From Spirochaetota bacterium (GTDB taxonomy: Bacteria; Spirochaetota; UBA4802; JAFGDQ01): a stretch of 64,000 nucleotides of DNA. The stretch lies in the NCBI GenBank assembly GCA_016934735.1, contig JAFGSG010000105.1:1-64000 (forward strand). Reading direction: 5' to 3'. The position numbers and the translations under genes were made by a program. Positions 1 to 9,960 of the stretch are shown here, piece after piece; the first letter of the stretch is position 1; the number at the start of each line of letters is the position of its first letter. Below the pieces are notes generated by a model. The model saw nothing but the letters and a program-made list of their open reading frames with translations. It did not search any database and had not been told where the DNA came from.

Positions 1-57
1 CTTCGTCGATCCAATCCTATGATTGTTTCTCTATGAGGCTATTATCTTTTTCCCTAT

Positions 58-813
58 TTGTCGCACTTGATACTTGAAGTCAGGATATATAAAAATGCTC
101 CATATTATATAAGTCTTGGCAAATATATTGTAGTAAGTATTTCTGACACAGGAATCGGTATGGACAAAAAAACACAAAACCGCCTCTTCGAGCCGTTCTT
201 TACTACAAAGGGGAAAGGGAAAGGGACAGGATTCGGACTGGCATCTGTTTACGGCACTGTTAAAAATCATAGCGGGATGATCAATGTTTATAGCGAAAAG
301 GGCCGCGGATCGGTCTTTAAGGTTTATCTTCCTGTTGCGAAAGAATCTCCTGATACAGGAACAGATACAGAAACGGATACAGAAACGGATACAGAAACGG
401 ATACAGAAACGGATACAAGTGCTCCGTCTGCAAAGAATATAAAAGTATCTGCCCATGTGTTGCTTGTTGATGATGAGGAAGATCTGCGCATTGTAGGGGA
501 AAAGATGCTTAAAAAACTCGGGCATACAGTCAGCGTATGCAAAGACGGTAAAGAAGCGGTGAAGTTTTATAAAAAATCATGGAATAAAATAGATATTGTT
601 CTGTTAGATATGATAATGCCAGCTATGAACGGCAAGGATGCGTTCATAGCAATGAAAAAAATAAATCCGCATATTAAGGCTCTTTTGACTTCCGGATATA
701 GCCTGAACGGAGAAGCTCAGTCTATATTAGATAAAGGAGTTAAGGGATTTCTGCAAAAACCTTTTAAAAAGAATGAACTTTTAATGAAAATTTCGGAAAT
801 ACTGAACTCCTGA
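58..813 (+). pseudogene. 5'-truncated hybrid histidine kinase (HATPase remnant plus REC domain)
   Basis: HATPase motifs DTGIGM, FEPFFTTK, GTGFGLA and a REC domain (VLLVDDEE, LLDMIMP, KPF) are present. There is no dimerisation/H-box region, and an in-frame TGA lies at 34-36 just upstream of a TTG with no clear RBS. Confidence 0.65.
352..420 (+). repeat. 12-bp in-frame tandem repeat (gatacagaaacg, 4 perfect copies plus degenerate flanks), encoding TDTE
   Basis: Perfect units at 364-375, 376-387, 388-399 and 400-411; degenerate units at 352-363 and 412-420. Confidence 0.95.
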
Positions 814-1167
814 ACAATAGACAATTCTTTATTTAAATCAAAAAAAATCTGCATGGAAATATAATTCTAATAAGCTAGTTTTATATGGTTTTTCGGGTTT
901 TATCTCTGCCTGTTGGGCGGGAGGGGATTGCCGGCAAAAGCAGAAAATATAAAAAATTGCTTTACTATTGCGTTATTGTATATTGTTTTGTGTAACAAAG
1001 AAAAAGTGCAGATTATTTAGTCTTTATATGTCTTTTTTAAGCAAAGTCATATAAAAAATCAGTCAGATAAACAATTAATAGACATATCTCAAAAATTATG
1101 TAATGTGTTTTATCTTATCGGAAAATTTTTTTTTGGGATAACCTGAAATAATAAAGGAAAGAATAAT

Positions 1168-2040
1168 ATGAAAGGAATAATTTTAGCAGGAGGGCACGGC
1201 ACAAGGCTTTATCCTATAACTCATGTTGTATGCAAACAGCTCCTGCCTGTCTATGATAAACCGATGATTTATTATCCGCTCTCGACACTTATGCTTGCAG
1301 GAATCCGGGATATACTCATTATATCCACTCCTGATGACCTGCCTAAAATAGAGAGCCTGCTCGGTGACGGCAGGAATCTGGGGCTTTCACTGAATTATAA
1401 AGTTCAGGAAGTGCCGCGCGGACTCGCGGATGCGTTTATTGTGGGAGAGCAGTTCGCGGGCAACGATAAAGTATGTCTTATTCTCGGAGACAATATTTTT
1501 TACGGACATGGTTTGCCCGAATTAATGAAAGAGGCGTCATCGCATGATAGGGGTGCTACAGTTTTCGGGTATTACGTAAGCGATCCCGAAAGATACGGTG
1601 TTGTGGATTTTGACGCTGACGGCAAAGTCCTTTCAATAGAGGAGAAACCTGCGAAGCCGAAATCGAATTATGCGGTGGTCGGCCTTTACTTTTACGACAA
1701 TACTGTAGTGCAGAAAGCAAAATCACTGAAACCCTCAGCCAGGGGAGAGATCGAGATCACTGATCTGAACAATGTATACCTGAAGAATAATGAGCTGCGC
1801 GTAAAGCTGATGGGCCGCGGATTTGCCTGGCTCGATACAGGCACTCATGCTTCAATGATCGAGGCTGCGCAGTATGTGAAGACGATCGAGGACAGGCAGG
1901 GACTGAAGATATCCTGCATTGAAGAGATAGCTTATTCAATGGGTTACATCAATGAGAAGCAGCTGCGGGTAGTCGCTGAGCCTCTCAGAAAATCAGGGTA
2001 CGGAGAATATCTCTTAAAGATACTGGAGATGAAAAAATAA
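1168..2040 (+). CDS. rfbA: glucose-1-phosphate thymidylyltransferase
   Basis: [18 protein letters not shown] nucleotidyltransferase signature; first gene of rfbACDB. Confidence 0.97.
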   Translation: MKGIILAGGHGTRLYPITHVVCKQLLPVYDKPMIYYPLSTLMLAGIRDILIISTPDDLPKIESLLGDGRNLGLSLNYKVQEVPRGLADAFIVGEQFAGNDKVCLILGDNIFYGHGLPELMKEASSHDRGATVFGYYVSDPERYGVVDFDADGKVLSIEEKPAKPKSNYAVVGLYFYDNTVVQKAKSLKPSARGEIEITDLNNVYLKNNELRVKLMGRGFAWLDTGTHASMIEAAQYVKTIEDRQGLKISCIEEIAYSMGYINEKQLRVVAEPLRKSGYGEYLLKILEMKK

Positions 2041-2041
2041 A

Positions 2042-2590
2042 ATGCCATTTGATTTTAAAAAACTTGAAATCGACGGTCTTGTTTTAATTGAGCCCCGGAT
2101 TTTTAAGGACGAAAGGGGCTTTTTTCTTGAATCGTATAAAAGATCCGATTTCGTCGCCAATGGAATAGAATATAATTTTTTACAGGATAATCATTCTCTT
2201 TCCGGCAGAAACGTTATCCGCGGACTGCATTATCAGCATGCGCCTAAAGCGCAGGGCAAGCTTGTGCGGGTGATGACAGGCTCCGTATGGGATGTTGCAG
2301 TTGATATTCGCAGAAGCTCTCCAACCTACTTAAAATGGCTGTCGGTTGAGCTCTCGGGAGAAAATAATAAAATGCTTTTTATCCCGCCGGGATTTGCCCA
2401 CGGATTTCTTGCCCTCACGGACAATGTGCATCTCGTATACAAGTGCACCGAAGAATACGATCCGAAACTCGATACCGGCATAAGATGGGACGATCCGGAT
2501 ATAGGAGTGAAATGGCCTGTTGCGGATCCTATTATTTCTTCAAAGGATGCGGTGCTGCCTTTGCTAAAGGATGCGAAGATTTTCGATTAA
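2042..2590 (+). CDS. rfbC: dTDP-4-dehydrorhamnose 3,5-epimerase
   Basis: RfbC signature (RDERGFFLESY, LQDNHSLSGRNVIRGLHYQ, FIPPGFAHGFL); adjacent to rfbA. Confidence 0.96.
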   Translation: MPFDFKKLEIDGLVLIEPRIFKDERGFFLESYKRSDFVANGIEYNFLQDNHSLSGRNVIRGLHYQHAPKAQGKLVRVMTGSVWDVAVDIRRSSPTYLKWLSVELSGENNKMLFIPPGFAHGFLALTDNVHLVYKCTEEYDPKLDTGIRWDDPDIGVKWPVADPIISSKDAVLPLLKDAKIFD

Positions 2591-2674
2591 AAAGAAATTA
2601 CATCTATCTTGTAAATTGGAATATTTATAGTTTCCAAAATTGAACGGTAGGAGAGGAGTAAGAAAAGAAAATAA

Positions 2675-3538
2675 ATGATCTGGCTTATAGGCAATAAAGG
2701 AATGCTCGGCACTGACGTTGAGCAGAAATTGAAAGCGAGTGCTTTTGATTATTCTGCATCAGATATGGATGTTGATATTACAGATATAGGCGCTTTAAGA
2801 AATTTTTCTAAAGATAAAAAAATCGAATGGATAATAAACTGCTCAGCCTACACAGCGGTAGACAAAGCGGAGGATGAAGCCGGGAAAGCTTTTAAAATAA
2901 ACGCAGATGGGGCAGGGAATGTTGCTCTTGTTGCAAAAGAACGGAAAGCAAAGCTGATACATTTTTCTACGGATTATGTATTCGACGGTACAAAATCCGA
3001 AGCATATATAGAGAACGACATGACCGGTCCGATAGGTGTTTACGGAAGAAGCAAGCTTAAAGGCGAAGAAAATATATTGCAGACATTGTCCGAACATTTT
3101 ATTTTTCGGATCTCCTGGCTTTACGGGCATCACGGTGCGAACTTCGTTCATACAATGCTCAGATTGTTTGGCGAGCGGGACGAAGTACGCGTTGTCAACG
3201 ACCAGTGGGGCAGCCCCACATTTGCCGAAGACGTAGCCGATCTCATAATTAAGATTATCAGAGAAAATTCGACTGCGTACGGGATATACCACTTTACAAA
3301 CGGCGGAAGGACAACCTGGTATGAGTTTACACGCGAGATTCACAGGCTTGCTAAAGAAATAGGTCTCAAAAAAAATGACATTAAAATAACACCGGTATCG
3401 ACGGCTGAATATCCGACAAAAGCAAAACGGCCCGCAAATTCCTGTATGTCTAAAACTAAAATAGAAAAAACGCTTGGCGTAAAAATACGGCCATGGCAGG
3501 AATCTCTGGTGGAATTTCTCTCTGAAAAAGTATTATAA
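2675..3538 (+). CDS. rfbD: dTDP-4-dehydrorhamnose reductase
   Basis: Rossmann start IGNKGMLGTDV, STDYVFDG, YGRSKLKGE. Confidence 0.95.
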   Translation: MIWLIGNKGMLGTDVEQKLKASAFDYSASDMDVDITDIGALRNFSKDKKIEWIINCSAYTAVDKAEDEAGKAFKINADGAGNVALVAKERKAKLIHFSTDYVFDGTKSEAYIENDMTGPIGVYGRSKLKGEENILQTLSEHFIFRISWLYGHHGANFVHTMLRLFGERDEVRVVNDQWGSPTFAEDVADLIIKIIRENSTAYGIYHFTNGGRTTWYEFTREIHRLAKEIGLKKNDIKITPVSTAEYPTKAKRPANSCMSKTKIEKTLGVKIRPWQESLVEFLSEKVL

Positions 3539-3575
3539 AGTCATTGTAAAATTATAATTTTTAGTTAGCAAATCA

Positions 3576-3594
3576 TCCCGTCCGCAGGACGGGA
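3576..3594. repeat. perfect palindromic hairpin tcccgtcc-gca-ggacggga downstream of rfbD
   Basis: 8-bp perfect stem with 3-nt loop; no T-run. Confidence 0.7.
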
Positions 3595-3605
3595 ACAAAT
3601 TCAGA

Positions 3606-3651
3606 GAGAAACAAACTTATCATTTAATTGATCATTTAAAATTTGTTTCTC
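3606..3651. repeat. inverted repeat gagaaacaaa / tttgtttctc
   Basis: 10-bp perfect arms at 3606-3615 and 3642-3651. Confidence 0.7.
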
Positions 3652-3660
3652 AGAAGTTAT

Positions 3661-3796
3661 TGATAATAAATTGAAATACATTACAAAATTTTCTGCGGAA
3701 TCAGACCTTCCAGGTTAGTTTTTTATGTTTTTGTGGGCTTTTGCATCAGGTCTGAAAGGCGTCCTCAAAAATTTTGTAATGTATTTCAATTTATCA
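3661..3796. repeat. MITE-like element or long hairpin with ~27-bp perfect terminal inverted repeats
   Basis: Arms 3666-3692 (ataaattgaaatacattacaaaatttt) and 3768-3794 (exact reverse complement); inner palindrome tcagacct/aggtctga; ends TGAT...ATCA. Confidence 0.8.
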
Positions 3797-3929
3797 GGGA
3801 ACATGACTTAATTTTTAGACATTTAGTTAATATTATTTAGGTTGATGGATTTTCTGTTTTTGCTGTTATTGGATCATTAGACATATTTTATCATTCAGAA
3901 TAGGAGAAATACTTTTAAGGTTCATTAAA

Positions 3930-5000
3930 ATGAGAAAAATTAAAAATATACTTGTTACAGGCGGGGCGGGATTTATAGGATCAAATTTTATTCATTATCT
4001 TTTCAACGACACGGAATTCGACGGCAGAATAATAAATGCGGATAAACTTACTTACGCTGGTAACCTTGAGAATCTAACTGAGATAAATAAAAAGCATGAA
4101 GGCAAGCGGTATTTTTTCGAAAAAGCTGATATATGCGATTACAACGCAATTGAATTACTCTTCAGGAAATACGATATTGATACAGTTATTCATTTTGCTG
4201 CTGAGTCGCACGTTGACCGCTCAATACACGGGCCGAGAGATTTCATAGAGACTAACATAAACGGTACATTCTGTCTGCTTGAGAATGCGCGTGCTTTCTG
4301 GGGAGACCGTGATGATGTGCTGTTCCATCATATCAGCACGGACGAGGTGTTCGGTTCTCTCGGTGAAACAGGCTTTTTTTATGAAACGACACCGTATGAC
4401 CCGCGCAGCCCTTATTCTGCTTCAAAGGCTTCATCAGACCATCTCGTACGCGCCTATAATCATACATACAACCTGCCGGTTACATTGTCTAACTGTTCCA
4501 ACAATTATGGTCCATATCAGTTCCCCGAAAAGCTTATACCTGTTATGATACTTAACATTAAAGAGAAGAAGCCTCTTCCTGTTTACGGTGACGGCAGGAA
4601 CATACGCGACTGGTTATATGTTAATGATCATAACAGCGCTGCGTGGGCAATTATTAACAAAGGCAAAACCGGGGAAACTTACAATATCGGCGGAGAAAAT
4701 GAGTGGGAAAACATTAAGCTGGTTAATTCTTTGTGTGAGAAGGTGGCGCGCTTCCTGAAAAAGGATACAGATTATTATAAAAAGCTGATCACGTTTGTAA
4801 AGGACAGGCCTGGCCATGACAGAAGATATGCGATCAACTGTGACAGGATCAAAAGCGAACTCGGATGGAAGCAGAGCGTGGATTTCGACGCCGGCCTTGA
4901 CAGAACCATAGAATGGTACCTGAATAATCAGAGGTGGATAGATAATGTCCGTAGCGGTGAATATAAAAAGTGGATGGAGAAAAACTATTCAAAAAGATAG
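3930..5000 (+). CDS. rfbB: dTDP-glucose 4,6-dehydratase
   Basis: NILVTGGAGFIGSNF, HFAAESHVDRSI, YSASKASSDHLVRAY. Confidence 0.97.
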   Translation: MRKIKNILVTGGAGFIGSNFIHYLFNDTEFDGRIINADKLTYAGNLENLTEINKKHEGKRYFFEKADICDYNAIELLFRKYDIDTVIHFAAESHVDRSIHGPRDFIETNINGTFCLLENARAFWGDRDDVLFHHISTDEVFGSLGETGFFYETTPYDPRSPYSASKASSDHLVRAYNHTYNLPVTLSNCSNNYGPYQFPEKLIPVMILNIKEKKPLPVYGDGRNIRDWLYVNDHNSAAWAIINKGKTGETYNIGGENEWENIKLVNSLCEKVARFLKKDTDYYKKLITFVKDRPGHDRRYAINCDRIKSELGWKQSVDFDAGLDRTIEWYLNNQRWIDNVRSGEYKKWMEKNYSKR

Positions 5001-5190
5001 GAGATGCGGTTTGATTTTAATTGTTCCGCTTAAGATTTTTAGTAAGGCTTCAGAAAAAATATTTGACTTAAATTAAATATTATATGATATTTTACAAAAT
5101 GTTCCGTAGTCCGTTCTTTATTATCGATTCTACAATCAGTAAAAATTGGCTTGAAATTTACGGGTCGATTTCATAGTGTGTCGAAAATAA

Positions 5191-5272
5191 GCGAGCGTGG
5201 CGGAACTGGCAGACGCGCCAGACTTAGGATCTGGTGCCGCAAGGCGTGGGGGTTCAAGTCCCTTCGCTCGCA
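5191..5272 (+). tRNA. tRNA-Leu (anticodon TAG)
   Basis: Acceptor gcgagcg/cgctcgc, long variable arm, anticodon loop cttaggat, T-loop ggttcaagtcc. Confidence 0.93.
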
Positions 5273-5279
5273 TTAAAAT

Positions 5280-5351
<72 letters not shown>

Positions 5352-5354
5352 CAT

Positions 5355-5386
5355 AGCCGCGTTAGTAAATAACGCGGCTTTTTTTA
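5355..5386 (+). terminator. Rho-independent terminator after tRNA pair
   Basis: agccgcgtta-gtaaa-taacgcggct followed by a T-run. Confidence 0.88.
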
Positions 5387-5574
5387 TTTTGAGGCGTAAT
5401 GTTCCGGTCGTATCATTGTGTATTTTTTGCTTTCAATTTGCTTTACAAATCAATAAAATCCTGAAACAACATACCATTCTGATAGTGCGAATCATTTCCT
5501 ATGAATTAGTACCTCTGGCCATATACAGATTATTTTCTGTTGACTTTTTTTTTCTATTGGTAATAATAGAAGAT

Positions 5575-6333
5575 GTGAATATCGCGAAAAGTTATGCTAA
5601 TCAACCTCTTCATGCTGAAATCGGCGGGATCATTAAATCCCACTCGGAGAATAAAACAGATATACGAAGCATTGTGATACATATTATTGACTGGAATCAG
5701 GTGCATCGTGTAATAGACCTTGGCTGCGGATACGGCTGGTTTGAAGAAGCAGTCTTGTCGTCCGGAAAAAGCTTTGATCTTATTGTGGGTATTGATTACC
5801 TGAAAGAGAACGGCCCTGCCTTCATGAATTATGCGAAAAAGATCGCTAAAGAAGCTGTGTTTAAAGCTTCTGCTCTTCCTGCTGCAATTGATTTCCCTGC
5901 AGGATATTTTGATCTCGTTATCTGCGCTTATTCTCTATATTTTTTTCCGGGTATACTTCCGGAAGTAAAACGAATTCTCCATAATGACAGTTCTTTTATT
6001 ATAATAACACATAGCGATTCTATGCTTGAAGAAGGAAAGAAATTTTTTGACTTTAAGAATTTAAGAACAATTATTGATAATTTTTCAGCGGAAAACGGAG
6101 AAACTATACTACGAAAATATTTTACTTCTATAAGATCTATTGACTATAATAATTCACTGATATTTCATAAAAACGACGAGGAGGATCTCGGCCGGTATAT
6201 AGATTTTAAACGTGAATTTATTAAGAAAGATGCTGATCCCGATATTGTAAGAGAAACAATGTTAAGAGAGCTTTTGAATAATGGAGAATTCCGCCTTAAT
6301 AAGAACGACAGAATATTCATGGTAAAGAAATGA
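5575..6333 (+). CDS. class I SAM-dependent methyltransferase
   Basis: VIDLGCGYGWFEEAV motif I, YFDLVICAYSLYFF; the listed ORF (5389) is probably over-extended, with a GTG start at 5575 plausible. Confidence 0.8.
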   Translation: MNIAKSYANQPLHAEIGGIIKSHSENKTDIRSIVIHIIDWNQVHRVIDLGCGYGWFEEAVLSSGKSFDLIVGIDYLKENGPAFMNYAKKIAKEAVFKASALPAAIDFPAGYFDLVICAYSLYFFPGILPEVKRILHNDSSFIIITHSDSMLEEGKKFFDFKNLRTIIDNFSAENGETILRKYFTSIRSIDYNNSLIFHKNDEEDLGRYIDFKREFIKKDADPDIVRETMLRELLNNGEFRLNKNDRIFMVKK

Positions 6334-7334
6334 ATAGAAAGGTTTTTTGTAATTTCTGCGGAGAAAGACTCAGCATTGATCATCTGGATGAGAAGGAAAG
6401 GCAGGTATGCAGGAACTGCAATAAAGTATATTATGAAAATCCACTTCCTGTCGCGTCGGTTATACTTTCGAACAGGAACAGGGAAACACTTCTTGTGAAA
6501 AGAGCCAATGAGCCATTCAGGGATATGTGGTGTCTTCCGATGGGTTTTGCGGAAACAGGAGAAAGTATTGAGGATGCCGCCCTGAGAGAGCTGAAAGAAG
6601 AAACAGATATCACAGGAAGGATCGTACAGCTTGTCGATGTGGGTTCCCATACGAATCCGCTTTATGGCGAGCTTCTCGTCGTTACTTTTGAAGCGGAAAA
6701 AGTGACTGGTATTGAGACTGCAGGAGATGATGCTTCAGACTGCAGATACTTTCCGATCATGAATCTTCCGAAGCTTGCTTTTGATTCCAATGAGAAGGCC
6801 ATTCAGAAATACATTGAACTAAAGAAAGACCTCTGGAATATATACGATTCTGTTGACACCTTTGTGGAATCGGCGCTTAAAGGGAAAACTCCATACACAA
6901 AACCTCTTCTTTCGGATGAGCTTATAAGCGTTGCAAGTACAAACTCAAAAAAAATTATTAATCTCTGGCTTGATGATATAACCACCAATCCTTCTACGAA
7001 ATCCTATCATCATCTTGACAGAAAAGACCTTTTTGAAAGGGCAGCTTTTATAATAGATAAGTTTGACTTGTGGATTAAGGGAGAGAAAAGCGAAAAGGAA
7101 CTCAAGGATTTTTATTATGATCTTGCAAAAAGGCGCAAAGAAGAAAATGTAATTCTGGAAGATCTGGTCAGTTCTTTAAGCCTTCTTAAAAAGCACATAT
7201 GGATGTTTACATATTCATTCGGAGTATGGGAGAAAGCGGTTGACATTTACCGTATGTTTGAGCTTGGAGAAAGACTTATTTATTTTTTTGATAAAGCCGC
7301 CTATTATACAGTTATGGGGTATAGGGAATTCTGA
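6330..7334 (+). CDS. Zn-ribbon NUDIX hydrolase with helical C-terminal extension (RsbRD-N-like)
   Basis: CNFCGE...CRNC ribbon; Nudix box GFAETGESIEDAALRELKEETDI; ~150-aa helical C-terminus. Confidence 0.85.
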   Translation: MNRKVFCNFCGERLSIDHLDEKERQVCRNCNKVYYENPLPVASVILSNRNRETLLVKRANEPFRDMWCLPMGFAETGESIEDAALRELKEETDITGRIVQLVDVGSHTNPLYGELLVVTFEAEKVTGIETAGDDASDCRYFPIMNLPKLAFDSNEKAIQKYIELKKDLWNIYDSVDTFVESALKGKTPYTKPLLSDELISVASTNSKKIINLWLDDITTNPSTKSYHHLDRKDLFERAAFIIDKFDLWIKGEKSEKELKDFYYDLAKRRKEENVILEDLVSSLSLLKKHIWMFTYSFGVWEKAVDIYRMFELGERLIYFFDKAAYYTVMGYREF

Positions 7335-7470
7335 AAAAGAGACTCTGTTAAATATGTAAATATAATACAGTCCGCAGCCGGAGCCTCTATGAAATGGGTT
7401 GATGCAGACAGAATTTTAAATTGAGATATATCTCTTTAATGGATCAATAGCAGAAATTGCATTCTGAAAT

Positions 7471-8028
7471 TTATAATCCAAGATCGTCCGCAATTGTCTG
7501 CATGGCGCAAAGTGAAATTTCAGCAAATTTATTCAGTTCAATCCCGATTTTTTCACACTCCATTATTATTTCACGGTTTACTGATCTCGCGAACGCTTTT
7601 TCTTTCATTCTTTTTGTGACGGAGCTGGCTTTTACGCTGGAAAGCTTTTTGTCAGGATATACCAGCGTTACGGCGGTTATAAGTCCTGTGATAGTCTCGC
7701 CTGCAGCAAGTGCATGCTGGCATTTTGTGCTTCTTTTTTCTCCCGGATGAGCCTCTTCATTGTGCAGCCGAATTGCGTTAATTATTTCTTCTTCAACACC
7801 TTCGCTGCGCAGCATATTCACTGCTTCCTTTGTGTGTACAGCCAGATCCGCATTTGTAATTTCAACGTCAATATCGTGAAGCAGACCGGCTAAAGCCCAT
7901 TTTTCCTCATCTTCTCCCAGTTCCTTTGCCAATGATCTGAGAACTGCTTCTGATGCCAGACAGTGTTTAAGCATATTTTCATTTTTTATGAATTTTTGTA
8001 AGAGTAAAAGGGCTTTTTCTCTGATCAT
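7471..8028 (-). CDS. HD-domain (HDIG) hydrolase
   Basis: HCLASEAV, WALAGLLHDIDVE, HNEEAHPGEKRSTKCQHALAAGETITG. Confidence 0.85.
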   Translation of the reverse strand: MIREKALLLLQKFIKNENMLKHCLASEAVLRSLAKELGEDEEKWALAGLLHDIDVEITNADLAVHTKEAVNMLRSEGVEEEIINAIRLHNEEAHPGEKRSTKCQHALAAGETITGLITAVTLVYPDKKLSSVKASSVTKRMKEKAFARSVNREIIMECEKIGIELNKFAEISLCAMQTIADDLGL

Positions 8029-8034
8029 AAAGGA

Positions 8035-8403
8035 TTATTTATCAGATTCTTTGTAATGTTTTCGCAAACCATTCTGTTGTATGGAATACTCGATTGTAAC
8101 ATAATCATCATAAATAGTATATTTCACTATAGTGCCGTTTCTCACAACATCAACCGTTTTATCAAATAAATCTTTTGCACAAAATTGAGCATTCATTAAA
8201 GCGGCTTCTTTTGCTGAATCAACCCTTGCTTTGCCACTAAGGCTCTCATTCGGCCATCCTCTGCAGATAATTACGAATGTATTATTATTTTTAAACCATT
8301 TTTTTTCAATTACTGTATCTTTTGCCGTGTCTTGCTTTTTATCGCTGTCAAAAAACCATGAAGCAAGCGAAAATATTAATATTACAGGAATAAGTTTTTT
8401 CAT
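8035..8403 (-). CDS. hypothetical secreted protein
   Basis: N-terminal signal-like MKKLIPVILIFSLASWFF when started at 8403; ORF coherent, no family recognised. Confidence 0.55.
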   Translation of the reverse strand: MKKLIPVILIFSLASWFFDSDKKQDTAKDTVIEKKWFKNNNTFVIICRGWPNESLSGKARVDSAKEAALMNAQFCAKDLFDKTVDVVRNGTIVKYTIYDDYVTIEYSIQQNGLRKHYKESDK

Positions 8404-8508
8404 GTGATAACTCCAGGTCGGAAAATTAAGATATAATATAATTATTATACTATGATATAACACAGTATTATAATTGGCAATTATTACTCACCGGATATAA
8501 AATATTTT

Positions 8509-9387
8509 TTAATGAACAATATCTTCGTCATCTGGATAGTAATGCTTTCTTGCCCATTCAAGGTCGCTCTTCTCTTTATGCGTTAAAGATCCCATGCCTT
8601 CTTTTGCAATTTTTTCAAGCAGTGAGTCAATTATGTTTTTTGCCTGTATTCTCTTATCGATTTCCTGCTGTTTCCGTTTTAATCTTTCCTGCATTAAAAA
8701 TTGACTGACTTTTCCGCCTGTGGAAGCTTCGTTTTTATTTTTTAATCGAGATTTTTTTCTTTTATATATGATAAAAACAAAACCTGAAAACAACCCTCCC
8801 AGGTGGCCGATGTGACTAATGGTACCCCCTGCACCGGCGGCGCTTGAAATTGTACCGAGAAATTCTATTATTCCAAAGCCTATAACCAGATATTTAATTT
8901 TAACAGGGAACAGGAAATATAAAAGCACTTCCCTGTTGGGCCAGATCATTCCGTAAGCGAGAAGGATACCATATATTGCGCCTGAAGCGCCAATGGTTAT
9001 GGGAGCATAACCATATTGCGCAAAAACAATAAAGTTCATAAAAGCAATAAAAAGTCCGGCTCCAATTCCGCAAAAAATATAATATTTCAGAAATACTTTT
9101 TTCCCCCATCTCTGTTCCAGTTCGCCCCCGAACATCCATAATGCAAATAGATTAAAAAACAAATGTAAAAGGTTCCCATGCAGAAACATATATGTAACAG
9201 GCTGCCATATTTTAAATTCGTATATAAAACCCACATGATTTAATCCGAAGATCCTTTCTGCAGTTCCTGCAAAAAAAAGATTAAAAATATGCTGCAGCAC
9301 AAATATGCCTGCATTTATTATCAATAATTTTTTTACAATTTCAGTTATCGGACCTCCAAATCTAAAGTTGACATTCTGTCTTAACAT
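8509..9387 (-). CDS. rhomboid family intramembrane serine protease
   Basis: HGNLLHLFFN, catalytic GASGAIYG and HIGHLGG motifs, six-TM pattern. Confidence 0.93.
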   Translation of the reverse strand: MLRQNVNFRFGGPITEIVKKLLIINAGIFVLQHIFNLFFAGTAERIFGLNHVGFIYEFKIWQPVTYMFLHGNLLHLFFNLFALWMFGGELEQRWGKKVFLKYYIFCGIGAGLFIAFMNFIVFAQYGYAPITIGASGAIYGILLAYGMIWPNREVLLYFLFPVKIKYLVIGFGIIEFLGTISSAAGAGGTISHIGHLGGLFSGFVFIIYKRKKSRLKNKNEASTGGKVSQFLMQERLKRKQQEIDKRIQAKNIIDSLLEKIAKEGMGSLTHKEKSDLEWARKHYYPDDEDIVH

Positions 9388-9417
9388 TTTTGTAAACCTC
9401 TTCTCTTGTGTTATTTA

Positions 9418-9871
9418 TCAAGGAATTGTTTTCTGATTAGATCGTATCCCATGGCATTATCAATAAAGATTTTAAATAAATCAGGGTCAAAATTTGATGC
9501 CTGCTCTTTCATGATCCCGATGGCTTCCTCATGTGAATACGCTTCTTTATAAGGCCTTTTCGATACTAGCGCGTCATTATACATCGCTTATTGAAACAAT
9601 TCTGGCTGAATAAGTGGTATTTGTTCTCCTCTTAAGCCTTCCGGATAGCCTGTGCCGTCCCAATGTTCATGATGATACAGATCCTCTCCAGATGTTCGCC
9701 TGTCTCCCGGACTCTAACCTCTGCTAACTTAGTCAGTGAAAACAGAGTTGTTCTCTGGGTTTTTAAAATCTCATTTTTTTCAAGGTGTTTTGATATTGCA
9801 TTCAGAACTAAAGGTTCATCATCAACGACAAGAATTTTTGCTGGTTTGTCTATGTTTAATTCTTTTTCCAA
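9418..9871 (-). pseudogene. decayed response regulator/HD-GYP phosphodiesterase
   Basis: Minus-strand reading gives REC start KILVVDDEPLVLNAI, then [48 protein letters not shown] and DALVSKRPYKEAYSHEEAIGIMKEQASNFDPDLFKIFID in different frames with deletions. Confidence 0.88.
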
Positions 9872-9960
9872 GGCAAGACCTTTATATTCTATATTGGTTT
9901 TTTCGTATTTGCCGCATTATTGGTATTATGTAAAGGTAAAGGAGTCTTGAATAATTACAT

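Noticed and set aside
352-420. Short repeat considered as a CRISPR-like array
   Set aside because: Direct 12-bp contiguous repeats without spacers, in frame within a coding region.
31-525. 164-aa and 72-aa minus-strand ORFs at the left edge (RFCIRFCIRF / VSVSVSVSV repeats)
   Set aside because: Antisense reading of the kinase 12-bp tandem repeat; no independent support.
2843-3343. 166-aa minus-strand ORF inside rfbD
   Set aside because: Fully antisense to a confident rfbD CDS, no motifs.
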